A stretch of 64,000 nt of DNA from Saccharibacillus soli. Its GTDB lineage: Bacteria > Bacillota > Bacilli > Paenibacillales > Paenibacillaceae. Position numbers and translations under genes: made by a program. Below the pieces are notes generated by a model, which had not been told where the DNA came from, searched no databases, and worked only from the letters and a program-made list of their open reading frames with translations. Positions 40,886 to 51,700 of this stretch are shown here, piece by piece; position 1 is the first letter of the stretch; every line of letters starts with the position of its first letter. The DNA lies in assembly GCA_002189105.1 (NCBI GenBank), contig NIOB01000006.1:496001-560000 (forward strand), read 5' to 3'.

Positions 40886-43189
40886 ATGAAAAAGAGTAAA
40901 TCCAGCATCCCGACTTCGCGCAAAGCCGCGGCAGCCGTATTGGCGACTGTGGTACTCTGTTCGCCCATGATGGTGAACCCGGCATCAGCAGCGACGGTAG
41001 GCAAGACAGTGGAATTTTCGACTTCGGCATTGACCAACTCCATCCCCGAAGGGGCAAAAGTATCTTCTTCCGCTGCGGCCGCGGCCGTACAGAAGCTGTT
41101 TCCCGAATTGACCCCTTCGCAAGTAACGTCTGCGGATTATAGCGCTTATTACGGAACGGGGGATTCCAGTCAGACATGGAGACTTACATATAATAATGGA
41201 TCAGTGGATGGAATAACGGGAGAAGAGGATCTGACTTCGGTTGGCGTGGATGCCGTCACAGGAACCGTGGTCGATGCGTATCTGGCTGCAACGGGCAGTG
41301 AAACCCCAGTCCAATTGACACGCGAACAAGCTTCGGAACGTGCCATGCAGTTCCTGCTGCGTGCGATGCCGGAGAAGAAAGCAGCGGATTTCGTTCAGGA
41401 TAACGTACCCAATGCTTCTTCCGGTGAAAGTTCGTTCACACCGCTGCTTGGGAATTTGGGCTATACATTTAGTTATCGCATAAAGGTGAATGGGGTTCCT
41501 TCGCAGCCGGAGACGGTAGTGCTGTCGCTGGACGCAGGCGGCTCGGTCGGCAGCTATTCGCGCAGCGTCAATCATCTAACCTATCCGTCAGCGTCGCCCA
41601 AAGTTTCTGCTGAAGCGGCACGCAAAACGTTTGAATCCGGATTCGGTGTGAAGCTGTCCTACATCCCGGTTAACAACCTGCCTGGCGTTCCGACAACCTA
41701 TTATCTGGGGTACATGCCTTATGTGTCTTCGACTGCACCAATCGATGCCAATAGTGGAGCGCGTCTGGATGGAACGACCGGCCTGCCTTACTCGCAAACG
41801 GTGGGCCAGGACGGTGAAGCCCTAAAAGCAGGCACTTTCGTAACGACACCGCTCAAGACCGAGAAAGCGGCTCAAGAGCAGCTGAAAAAATTGGGTCTTT
41901 TCCCCGATGACTACAAGTTGAGCGGTCAACAGACGTATACGCAGGACTATCCGAAGCCCAACACCAAGATTTGGGTGCTGGACTTGATGCAGAAGGGCAA
42001 AGGCAAAAGCGGCAGTGTGAGTGTGCAGTTGAACGCAGAAACAGGACAGGTCTACAATTATTATCTCTACGATTCGGCAGCCACCACGAGTGTGAGTGTC
42101 CAGCCAACGGAGAAACATAAGCAGCAGGCGGTGGCCTGGGCATCCAAGCTGCTGACGAACGCGTCCGAGTGGCGTCTAACCTCTGCTCCCCAGAGCGGCG
42201 ACAAGGCGCTCATCTACAATTTTGAACGCTATGAATCGGGGATTCCGGTTCAAGGGGACACGTCGAGCGTTACGATTGGGGCCGATGGGACACTGAAGGA
42301 GTTCTACGCCTCTCAGCCTTCCACTTCGGTTACTCCGACGTTCCCGGCGGCTTCCAGCGTCAAAGTCACCCCGGCTGAAGCCAAAACCAAATTCCTGGAG
42401 AGCACCAAGCTGGAGTTGTACTACAACCAGTTCATGCATTACACGTCGGATTCGTCGGAGCAAGATCAAGCGGAGATCAAGCTGACCTATGTGCCGGTGC
42501 TGGGAGAAAAGGAGCAGTTGGGTATACTGGAAGCCGTGGACGCGGTGGACGGAAGATGGAAGACGATCTATGGATCGGGTGCAGAATTTGAACCTGCGGC
42601 AGCCGTAAGTGATATTACCGGACACGCCAATCAAGCTGCGCTTGAAGAGATGATTAATCATGGCGTGCTGGTTCCCGATGCCAAAGGGCAGGTCAATCCG
42701 GACGCCAAGCTGACACGTGGCGAGTGGGCCGATATGCTGGCGCGTGCGCTCCAGCCGGACTATATGACCTACGATTCTCCTTCCGGGGATGATCTGTTCC
42801 GCGACGTCAATGACAAGAATCCGTACCAAGCTGCGGTCAGTCTGTTGGTCGATCAGGGCTGGCTGACGCCCGATAAGGCTTCAGACTTCCGTCCGAACGC
42901 GGAGATGACCCGCGATGATCTGGGGCATCTGCTGATGGGTGTGCTGAACTATGATAAGCTGGCTTCTTACTACAACTCAACCGTCGATCTTCCGGGTATT
43001 GAGGATGCGGCAAGCATTACAAATAAGGGAGATGCAGCTTTGGCGATCAAGCTCGGACTCCTTCCGGCGGTCAATGGAAGCTTCCTGCCCCAGCAGGCGG
43101 TTACAAAAGCTGACGCCTCTGTTGTATTGAAGCGGCTGGCTGACCTTCAGGGGAAAACAGATAACTTCATGAACGGAAACTCCTGGTAA
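40886..43189 (+). CDS. Surface protein with YcdB/YcdC-type repeats and SLH domains
   Basis: 767 residues. Signal peptide KAAAAVLATVVLCSPMMVNPASA; residues of about 40-560 contain repeated PepSY-like/YcdB-YcdC modules (QLTREQASERAMQFLLRAMP; VTPAEAKTKFLESTKLELYY; WRLTYNNGSVDGITGEEDL); the last 200 residues are three SLH-like repeats (LFRDVNDKNPYQAAVSLLVDQ, RPNAEMTRDDLGHLL, LPQQAVTKADASVVLKRL). The SLH part should bind cell-wall polymers. AAGGAG precedes ATG 40886. It heads a block of surface proteins and may act with the proteases downstream, as inhibitor or processing aid (inference). Confidence 0.85.
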   Translation: MKKSKSSIPTSRKAAAAVLATVVLCSPMMVNPASAATVGKTVEFSTSALTNSIPEGAKVSSSAAAAAVQKLFPELTPSQVTSADYSAYYGTGDSSQTWRLTYNNGSVDGITGEEDLTSVGVDAVTGTVVDAYLAATGSETPVQLTREQASERAMQFLLRAMPEKKAADFVQDNVPNASSGESSFTPLLGNLGYTFSYRIKVNGVPSQPETVVLSLDAGGSVGSYSRSVNHLTYPSASPKVSAEAARKTFESGFGVKLSYIPVNNLPGVPTTYYLGYMPYVSSTAPIDANSGARLDGTTGLPYSQTVGQDGEALKAGTFVTTPLKTEKAAQEQLKKLGLFPDDYKLSGQQTYTQDYPKPNTKIWVLDLMQKGKGKSGSVSVQLNAETGQVYNYYLYDSAATTSVSVQPTEKHKQQAVAWASKLLTNASEWRLTSAPQSGDKALIYNFERYESGIPVQGDTSSVTIGADGTLKEFYASQPSTSVTPTFPAASSVKVTPAEAKTKFLESTKLELYYNQFMHYTSDSSEQDQAEIKLTYVPVLGEKEQLGILEAVDAVDGRWKTIYGSGAEFEPAAAVSDITGHANQAALEEMINHGVLVPDAKGQVNPDAKLTRGEWADMLARALQPDYMTYDSPSGDDLFRDVNDKNPYQAAVSLLVDQGWLTPDKASDFRPNAEMTRDDLGHLLMGVLNYDKLASYYNSTVDLPGIEDAASITNKGDAALAIKLGLLPAVNGSFLPQQAVTKADASVVLKRLADLQGKTDNFMNGNSW

Positions 43190-43232
43190 AAAGCAAGGTC
43201 GATCGACCATTAAATCTGAATATTTCTCGAAC

Positions 43233-43266
43233 AAAGAGCCTGCGGATCGAACGCAGGTTCTTTTTA
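43233..43266 (+). terminator. Terminator after the SLH protein gene
   Basis: AAAGAGCCTGCG pairs with CGCAGGTTCTTT around GATCGAA, followed by further T. Confidence 0.88.
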
Positions 43267-43485
43267 ATGTCCACTAGAGGAAGACATATCCATGCGATAC
43301 AAATTCATTGAAAATTTTGGTGTAGCGTTTTTTACCATGGTTTGATAATATAGTTGGCAAGCTATTTTGAAAAGTTGATTCCGCTGCGAAGGGGGCCTGT
43401 CCGGGGTTCGATGAGAACCTTCTATTTGCACCGAACTGACCGATGGTCAGGACTTGAACGCTCATTATAGAGAGGGGAAGTTTCA

Positions 43486-46400
43486 GTGCCGGGAAAAATT
43501 CGTTTTGCGCGTAAAGTTTCCAATCTTTCATTCGCTTTGGTGTTATCGGTGGGGGCTGCGCTTCCTTACGGGGCTTCGGCAGCAAGCACAGACAGTGCAT
43601 CGAGTCGTGAGGCTCTGCTGAGCCAGGCAGGACTCAAGGCATCCAGCGGTTTGAACGCAGCAGTCATCTCTCCACAGGTGGATACGCGTTCTCTCAAGCG
43701 TGAGCGCGTTATCGTGCAGCTCAGTCGGGAGCCGATCGCGGCAAGCCTGGCTGACCAAGGCGTGAGCGCCCAGTCGTTGACGGCAAGTGCAACCGAGAAG
43801 GCGATTGATACACAGCAGTCGTATTTCCTGAATCAAGCTGCCAAGCTGGGGATCGACGTGCAGGTAAACTATACTTACGATACCGTGCTCAACGGTATGG
43901 AGATTACGGTTGCCGCCAATGACATTCCCAAGCTCGCTGCAATCAGCGGGGTTATCTCCATCGATGCGAACCAGACGTATTATGAGATTCCTTTGAATGA
44001 GACAGCAGATTCTTCGCTTCGTTCCAACTTCGAGGTGTCGCCCCTTCAGCAGATCGGAGCTACCGGTGCATGGCAGGCAGGATTCACGGGCAAAGGCTTG
44101 AAGGTTGGCGTCATTGATACCGGCGTCGATTATCTGCACCCGGATCTCAAAGACGCTTACAAGGGTGGATACGATTCCTTCGAGAAGGATAATGATCCTT
44201 ATGAAGAACCGCCGATTGAGATCGACGGAGAGACGTATGCCGGAACCAGTCACGGTACGCACGTCTCCGGTACCATCGTAGGACGCGCAACCAACCCGAC
44301 TTCGGAACTGGTACAAAAAGGCGTAGCTTACGAAGCAGATCTATATGTCTATAAAGTATTGGGACGTAACATCAAGACAGGCCGTGCTTCCGGATCTTCC
44401 GCACAGGTTATCGACGGTATCGAACATGCCGTTAAGGATGGCATGGACGTGATTAACCTGTCGCTGGGTTCCGACTCCAATAAAGACCCCAACTCCCCGG
44501 ATGCCATCGCCATCAACAACGCGGTATTAAGCGGAGTTACCGCTGTATTGGCAAACGGCAATGCGGCAGACGAAGGCGCTTATTATTATTCGATGGGTTC
44601 TCCGGCGACTTCGCAGCTTGGCATCTCTGTCGGTGCAGTAACGATTGAAACCAAACATTATAAAGGAACCGTAACACCATTGCCTGCTCCGGCTTCCAAT
44701 GGTGGCAGCAAGAACCCGGACACCGTGGAAGTTCAATCCGCACCGTCGGCAATCGAGTCTTCCCAGGATTCGGCAGCTGAAGAAGCTCAAGCTTCAACCG
44801 AGCCGAACTCGGTTGAAGCTTCGGAAGCAAGCAGCGAACAGCAGCCAGCTTCTTCTGAAGCAGCTAGTCCTTCCGCGGATGCAGCCGTTCAATCGGCTCC
44901 AACGGTTACGGATGCCGTGTATCAATCCGAACAGGTAGACGTTCTGGCCTGGAAGACCGGGCAGGAGAACTTTAATGAGCTGCTCGGCACCCAGCCTGTC
45001 GATGCCGTCTATGCGAATCTGGGCACCGAAGATGACTATGAACTTTTGGCGGAAAAAGGCATCAATGTCACCGACAAAGTGGTCTTCATCTCCCGCGGCA
45101 GCTTGACCTTCGATGCGAAGGTGCGAGGCGCCAAAGCACATGGAGCTAAAGCGATCGTCATCTTCAACGGAAATGTAGATCCAGCAGATCCGACTAAGGC
45201 CAATCTGGCAGAGTCCATCACAGATCGTAATGATCCTGTAGGATCACTCGCTTTCCTCGGAGATAGCTTTGAGTACGTACCGTATTTCGACTTCTCCGGA
45301 ACGCAGGGTCGAGCGATTGCCCGGCAGTTGGTTCAACAAGGTTCGCCTGAGTTCAAGATTCAATTTGGCGGCGAATATATCCAATCCTCGGAAAAAGGCG
45401 ACAAAATGGCTTCGTTCAGCTCCCGTGGGCCTAACGGTGACTACAAGCTGAGCATCAAGCCGGATGTGGTAGCACCGGGCGTTAACATTCTCTCGACTTA
45501 CCCGGCGTATGGCAAATTCGATCCAAGCCTGAGTTACGATGAAGCGTATGCCCGTCTGAACGGTACGAGTATGGCAACGCCTCACGTAGCGGGTCTGGCG
45601 CTTCTGCTCAAGCAGAAATATCCAACGTGGTCTCCGTTTGATATTCGAGCGGCTCTTGCCAATACCGCAGACGTGATCTCCAACGAGAAGAACATTCGTT
45701 ACGATGTCTACTCCCAAGGGGCTGGACGGACGAATGTGGCTCAAGCTCTCCAGACGCCTGCTCTGCTTGAAGCTATTGAACCGATCACCATTCTCAATCC
45801 GGATCTGACCGAAAAGAAAGTGACGAATTATTCGCCGTCCACTTCATTTGGCATCCTTCCTGCCAGCAGCGACGCGGTAACGCAGGAACTTCAACTGAAA
45901 AATATGACGGATCAATCGCTCACGTACTCGGCAACCGTCAAGTGGAATGACAGCGTAACTTCCGATCCGAGCCATCCGGTTGCTACACCAGATCCGACCA
46001 AGATTAAGGTAGGTCTGACAGGATTGGATCAATCCGGCACGATCAATGTAAATGGCAGTGGAACATCGGAATTCGGTTTGACCGTTGATCCACAGGATGA
46101 CGCCGCTAAAGGTGTGTACGAAGGCGAAGTCCTGGTATCGTCGAACAATCATCCAACGCTCCACCTTCCATTTGTGGTTCACATTGGAGATGAGCGTCCG
46201 GTCACCGGATTTGGCCTTCAGGATGTGAATGTAACGAATCGCATTGTAAAGCCAAACACAAGCGCCGATTCGACTGATGTATCGTTCACCCTGACGGCAA
46301 CAGATGCCAACTACCTCCAACTGGTGGCTGTCGGTATTGATGATGAGTATGTGGGGCTGCTGGGTACAATCACTGACAAGGATGCCCAAGGCAATCTCAA

Positions 46401-48252
46401 GACTCTTCAACCCGGCAAATACACATTTGAGGATGTAACGGATGTCTATCTGGATGAAAGAACCAAAGAGTTCAAGCATCTGCCGAACAACAACTATCAA
46501 TTGAACGTCAATGCAGTGAAACTGCTGCCGGATGGTTCGATTGCGACAAGACCGAATATCAGTGACCCGGATAAGAACAAGATCTCTTATGACGCCTTCT
46601 CCGGTTTCCGTGTTCAAGACGGCGAAGGAACCAAGCTGGCAGCAGCTGAAGCCAAAATCGACCGGGCTGCTGTGGTAGCCAACACGACTTCGATTGGCCA
46701 GCCTGTTCTGCAGCTGCCAACCGATCCGACGGCTGATTACAAAGTCGTGAAGAGCAGCAACGAAGGTCTGATTGGCTCCAATGGTGTACTGAACGCCCTG
46801 CCTTCGACCGACAAGGCGATTGTGGTGCTGACTGTCAACGTGGCGTCCAAGGATCACCCGCAGGACTTTAACGAAGTGCTGATTACCGTTACATTGAATC
46901 CGGCTCCGAATTCTGGAGGAGGTAGTTCGTCAGGTGGTGGCGGTGGGTCTTCCAGCCCTGCACCTGCGCCTGCACCAACCGTGACACCCGTAACGCCGAC
47001 GCCGACGCCGGTAACTCCAGTCACGACTTCTGTAGATTCGACCAGCAGTGTCGTATCACCAGAACAGAAGCAAACGGTAGTGAATGCATCGATCACCAAA
47101 TCGGCGGATGGCAGCGCAGCAGCCGTGATTACGGATGCAGCACTGGCAGAAGCTTTGAAATCGGCAGGTACCGATAAGCCGGCAGCCCTGGTTCTGTCTG
47201 TGCCTACTGAAGCGGGTCAAGCTGCACAGATCTCGCTGACTCCTGCACAGCTCAGTACCCTGAAATCCGGCAGCACTCCGGTCACTCTGGTCATTGCCAG
47301 CGGTTCGGGTGCGGTGGCTCTGCCAACTTCCGTATTGGCGAACGTGCCGCAGGGTTCGTCGCTCCAGCTGCGCATTGCTCCAGCTGCGGGCACGGCATCG
47401 CAATTCTCGGCGTACACACCAGGCGCTTCTGTAGTCGGAACGCCAGTTGCTTTTGAGATGTCCGCTGTAGACGCAGGTGGAAAAGTCACGAATCTGACGT
47501 CCACAGGCCAAACATTTGTTACCCGTTCCTTCACATTGGATGCGGCTCTCCCAACTGGCGGAGCAGGCGTTATCTATGAAGAAAATGGTTCGCTGCACCC
47601 GATTGCCTCCAAGTTTGAAAAGCAGGCAAATGGTAAGACGCTGGTAACGATCAGCCGCCCAGGATTCTCTACGTATGCTGTAGTTGCGGCACCATCAAGC
47701 TTCACGGACATCTCGAATTCGTGGGCACAATCCGCAATTAACAAGCTGTCCGGCAAGCTGCTGATTAAAGGCGTATCAGATACTGCATTTGCTCCAAAAC
47801 AATCGATTACGCGTGCCGAATTTGCAGCGCTGTTGACTCGTTCGCTGGGTCTGAAAAACACGTCTGCAGTGACGTTCTCCGACGTTGCATCCGATGCCTG
47901 GTATGCCAACGATGTCGCAGCTGCTTATGAAGCTGGACTGATTCGTGGAACCGGCAATGGCAAATTCGATCCGAACGCCGTTATCACACGGGAACAGCTG
48001 GCCGTTCTGCTGACTCAGGCAGGCCAACTGCTGGATCTGGATGCAGACAGCAGCACAGTAAGTTATGCGGATGCTTCAAGCTTCGCCAGCTACGCACAAG
48101 AAGCAATCGCTTCGGCAACGGGCTACGGCCTGCTGCAAGGCGACGTTCGCGGTGGCAAGACGTACTTCGATCCTAAGGCTTCGGCCAGCCGTGAAGCTGC
48201 GGCACAGGTCTTGGAGAAGCTGCTGCACCATGCAGGATTGATCGAACAATAA
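43486..48252 (+). CDS. Giant S-layer-anchored subtilisin-like serine protease
   Basis: 1588 residues. Signal peptide; I9-type propeptide (about 55-165); S8 catalytic domain with Asp211 (GVIDTGVDYLHPD), His256 (SHGTHVSG) and Ser695 (GTSMATPHVAG). A PA domain (about 500-600, TFDAKVRGAKAHGAKAIVIF) and an acidic Ser/Ala/Glu linker are inserted between His and Ser. Fn3-like regions, a Gly/Ser-Pro/Thr linker (GGGSSSGGGG; TPTPTPVTPV) and three SLH repeats (FTDISNSWAQSAINKLSGK onward) follow, anchoring it to the wall. GTG 43486 has GAGAGGGGAAG ahead. Tandem paralogue of the next gene. Probably degrades external protein. Confidence 0.93.
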   Translation: MPGKIRFARKVSNLSFALVLSVGAALPYGASAASTDSASSREALLSQAGLKASSGLNAAVISPQVDTRSLKRERVIVQLSREPIAASLADQGVSAQSLTASATEKAIDTQQSYFLNQAAKLGIDVQVNYTYDTVLNGMEITVAANDIPKLAAISGVISIDANQTYYEIPLNETADSSLRSNFEVSPLQQIGATGAWQAGFTGKGLKVGVIDTGVDYLHPDLKDAYKGGYDSFEKDNDPYEEPPIEIDGETYAGTSHGTHVSGTIVGRATNPTSELVQKGVAYEADLYVYKVLGRNIKTGRASGSSAQVIDGIEHAVKDGMDVINLSLGSDSNKDPNSPDAIAINNAVLSGVTAVLANGNAADEGAYYYSMGSPATSQLGISVGAVTIETKHYKGTVTPLPAPASNGGSKNPDTVEVQSAPSAIESSQDSAAEEAQASTEPNSVEASEASSEQQPASSEAASPSADAAVQSAPTVTDAVYQSEQVDVLAWKTGQENFNELLGTQPVDAVYANLGTEDDYELLAEKGINVTDKVVFISRGSLTFDAKVRGAKAHGAKAIVIFNGNVDPADPTKANLAESITDRNDPVGSLAFLGDSFEYVPYFDFSGTQGRAIARQLVQQGSPEFKIQFGGEYIQSSEKGDKMASFSSRGPNGDYKLSIKPDVVAPGVNILSTYPAYGKFDPSLSYDEAYARLNGTSMATPHVAGLALLLKQKYPTWSPFDIRAALANTADVISNEKNIRYDVYSQGAGRTNVAQALQTPALLEAIEPITILNPDLTEKKVTNYSPSTSFGILPASSDAVTQELQLKNMTDQSLTYSATVKWNDSVTSDPSHPVATPDPTKIKVGLTGLDQSGTINVNGSGTSEFGLTVDPQDDAAKGVYEGEVLVSSNNHPTLHLPFVVHIGDERPVTGFGLQDVNVTNRIVKPNTSADSTDVSFTLTATDANYLQLVAVGIDDEYVGLLGTITDKDAQGNLKTLQPGKYTFEDVTDVYLDERTKEFKHLPNNNYQLNVNAVKLLPDGSIATRPNISDPDKNKISYDAFSGFRVQDGEGTKLAAAEAKIDRAAVVANTTSIGQPVLQLPTDPTADYKVVKSSNEGLIGSNGVLNALPSTDKAIVVLTVNVASKDHPQDFNEVLITVTLNPAPNSGGGSSSGGGGGSSSPAPAPAPTVTPVTPTPTPVTPVTTSVDSTSSVVSPEQKQTVVNASITKSADGSAAAVITDAALAEALKSAGTDKPAALVLSVPTEAGQAAQISLTPAQLSTLKSGSTPVTLVIASGSGAVALPTSVLANVPQGSSLQLRIAPAAGTASQFSAYTPGASVVGTPVAFEMSAVDAGGKVTNLTSTGQTFVTRSFTLDAALPTGGAGVIYEENGSLHPIASKFEKQANGKTLVTISRPGFSTYAVVAAPSSFTDISNSWAQSAINKLSGKLLIKGVSDTAFAPKQSITRAEFAALLTRSLGLKNTSAVTFSDVASDAWYANDVAAAYEAGLIRGTGNGKFDPNAVITREQLAVLLTQAGQLLDLDADSSTVSYADASSFASYAQEAIASATGYGLLQGDVRGGKTYFDPKASASREAAAQVLEKLLHHAGLIEQ

Positions 48253-48305
48253 TCCTCACGTTTTATACCGTGTCAACAGTCGTCAATATCTAAGCAACTC
48301 AACCC

Positions 48306-48341
48306 AAAAAGGACTCTGCGCATAAGCGCGGGGTCCTTTTT
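48306..48341 (+). terminator. Terminator after the first S8 protease
   Basis: AAAAAGGAC..GCGC-ATAA-GCGC..GTCCTTTTT. Confidence 0.88.
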
Positions 48342-48767
48342 GCTGTGTCTAAGCCTTCAGAACCGCACGTTTTAAGCTAGTGAATTAACAAAAAGAAGCC
48401 ATTGTCGAAAAATTAAGTCTTTATGCTCAGAAGTAAGTCAGCTCTAGCAACCAAAAGGTAGAGGCTTATCAATAGATCCCTTTCATTCCTATGACATTAC
48501 TAAGCCTTTCGCTTGCTTCACAAAGTTCCTGAATGGAAAAGCTTACACAGACTCTAATGAAAATTCGACAAAATTCGTTAAAGAGCCAGTCTGAAACCTT
48601 TTGCCTAAAAAATTTACAAGTGGTCAACTTTTCATGCCGGTGCTAACATAGGGGCCAAGCTTTTTGACAAGGGCATGAAAGGAGGCAAGCCGCAGGATTG
48701 GTTCCGGGCAGTTTGAAGCTTCAGCAACGATGTTTCCATTCCAAACAACCAGAGAGGGGAAGTTGCA
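48342..48767. other. Gene-free stretch between the two S8 proteases
   Basis: 426 bases, more AT-rich than the flanking genes. It holds a CATGCC/GGCATG inverted repeat (48633-48638 and 48672-48677) and AAAGGAGG at 48678-48685, which could serve a leader frame starting TTG about 12 bases on. No known riboswitch was recognised. The last 20 bases repeat the leader GAGAGGGGAAGTT of the first protease. Confidence 0.5.
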
Positions 48768-51700
48768 TTGAAGAAAGATTTGTTCCGTAAGTTATCGGGT
48801 GCCTCGCTCAGTCTGGCGTTAGCGCTGGGAGCACTCCCGACGGCAGCCTCCGCACAGCCGATCACCAAGTCGGCGGACAAACTGGTTCCCTACAAGTTGT
48901 CAGAACCCTCGCTAAACAGCCGTTCAGCAGAGAATCGGGCAAGTGCCTTTGCGGTTCAGACCCGCGATCCTGCTTCCATTATCTCGCCCAAGCTGGACAC
49001 CAAGTCTCTACATAAGGTGCGTGCCATCGTGCAGTTGAGCCGTGAACCGGTGGCTGCTGCTGCCGCAGAATCGTCTCCGGGCGACGCGAATCTGAGAAGC
49101 TTCTCCGCACTCTCTGCCGAGCAGTTGGTGAATACGGAGCAGTCAAATTTCTTGAGTCAGGCCGCAGCACTGGGAGTCGATCTTCAGGTCAACTACCAAT
49201 ACAATACGGTTCTGAATGGATTTGAGGTTACGGTATCCGCGAATCAACTGACTGCGCTTGCTTCCATCCCAGGTGTAATCTCCATTAAGGAGAACCAAAC
49301 GTATTATGAGATCCCCGTAGACGAAAAGGAAGAGTCGGCGGGCAAGAACTTTGAAATCAAGCCGCTGGAGCAGATGGGCGTAGATGAAGCCTGGGCGGAA
49401 GGTCTGACGGGTAAAGGGCTGAAGGTCGGTGTCATCGATACGGGGATCGATTATCTGCACCCGGATCTCAAGGACGCGTACAAAGGGGGCTACGACTCCT
49501 ACGAGAAGGATAATGATCCGTACGAAGAACCGCCTGCCGAGATTAACGGAACGCTCTATGAGGGCACCAGTCACGGTACTCACGTAGCGGGCACCATCGT
49601 CGGACGCGGAACCAATCCGACTTCCGATCTGGTACAAAAAGGCGTAGCTTACGATGCCGATCTGTATGTCTACAAGGTGCTTGGCCGCAATATTGAGACG
49701 GGCCGCGCTTCGGGATCTTCAGCGCAGGTCATCGACGGCATCGAACATGCAGTGAAGGATGGTATGGATGTCATCAACCTGTCGCTCGGCTCGGACTCCA
49801 ACAAAGACCCGAATTCACCGGACGCCGTAGCGATCAACAACGCGGTATTATCCGGCGTTACAGCGGTTATTGCCAACGGCAATGCCGCAGATGAAGGTCC
49901 TTATTATTATTCGATGGGTTCGCCGGCTTCATCCCAGCTGGCCATTTCGGTAGGAGCGGTCACCAGCGAAAGCAATCATTATGAAGGAACCTTCTCGGCA
50001 GCAGTAGGCGAACCTGCGGTGGAAGAGAAAGCAGCCCCTGCCGAGCAGCCGGAATCTGCAGCTGCATCGGAAGAGACTTCCGCTCCAGCAGCCGACTCCC
50101 AAACGCCAACCGTTGACCAACCAGCAACTAACCAGCCGGCAGCCGGGCAGAGTGCGACAGAAGAAGCTTCAACTTCCCAGGTCTCTGTAACCGATTCGGT
50201 CTACGGCCCTTATGACACGGATGTATTGGCCTGGAAGACGGGGCAGGAAGACTTCGCTGCGCTGCTGGGTACAGAGCCGCAGGCAGCCGTATACGCCAAT
50301 CTGGGTACGGATGCCGATTATGACGCTTTGGAAAGTCAGGGCGTTGACGTAAGCGGCAAAGTGGTGGTCGTGTCCCGGGGTAACCTGACTTTCGATGCAA
50401 AGGTCCGCGGAGCATCTGCACATGGAGCCAAAGCGATCATTATCTTCAATGGTAATGTCAAGGCAAACAATCCGAACGAGGCTGATCTGGCCGAGTCGCT
50501 GCCGGGTCGTGATGCTCCGGTTGGAAGCATAGCCTTCCTCGGAGATAGCTTTGACTACGTGCCTTACTTCGATATGAGCGGCACAGAAGGTCGGGCACTT
50601 GCCAGACAAGTTCTGAAGCAGGATAAGCCAGAATTGAAAGTGACATTCGGCAGCGAATATCCGAAGACGGTTGTCCCTGGCGACAAGATGGCTTCGTTTA
50701 GCTCACGCGGTCCAAACAGCGATGACGAACTGGGCATCAAGCCGGACGTCGTGGCGCCGGGTGTGAATCTGCTGTCCACTTTCCCGGAATACGGAAAGTT
50801 CGATCCTGGTGTAAGTTACGACGAAGCGTATGCCCGCCTGAGTGGAACCAGTATGGCGGCACCGCATGTGGCAGGTCTGGCGCTGCTGTTGAAGCAGAAG
50901 TATCCGGATTGGAGCCCTTATGATGTACGCGCGGCACTGGCGAACACCGCAGATACCATCTCGGATGAATCGGGAACGCCGTATGACGTCTATTCCCAGG
51001 GAGCGGGACGCGCCTATGTAGCAGATGCCATCGATACGCCTGCTCTGCTTCAGGCAGTCGAAGAGATCCACATTCTGAATCCGGATCTCGTCTCCGTGCC
51101 GGTGACCAACTACGCGCCTTCGACGACATTCGGTCTGCTCGGCGCAGAGAGCGACGCGGTCAGCCGCAAGCTTCAGCTCAAGAGCGTAACAGGAGCGCCA
51201 GTGTCCTACACAGCCAGCGTGGTCTGGCATGAGAATGTTACTTCCGATCCAACCAATCCGATCGCTACACCAGATACCAGCAAAATCTCGGCTTCGCTGA
51301 ACGGTCTGGGCAGCGCAGGTACAGTCAGCGCGTCTGCGGGAACACCGGGCGAATTTGAACTGACGATTGATCCGGCTGCCGATGCCGCAAAAGGCGTCTA
51401 TGAAGGCGAAGTTCGCCTGCAATCACCAGGTCAGCCGGATCTGCATCTTCCGTTCGCCGTGCAAATCGGTGACGAGAAGCCAACAACCGGCTTTGGCATC
51501 CAGGATGTTGAACTGTCGGAACGCATCATCACACCGGATGGTGATGGAAACCGCGATTCGACGGACGTATCTTTCACACTCTCCACGGATGATGTGAACT
51601 ACATCCAGATTGCGGTATATGGTATCGACGATGAATATATTGGACTGCTTGGACAGATCGTCAATCCGGATTCACAGGGTAATCTGCAATTCATCGAGCC

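Noticed and set aside
48630-48700. Riboswitch-like GC-rich leader before the second protease
   Set aside because: Checked against cyclic-di-GMP, ydaO and other common aptamer cores from memory; no conserved core is present.
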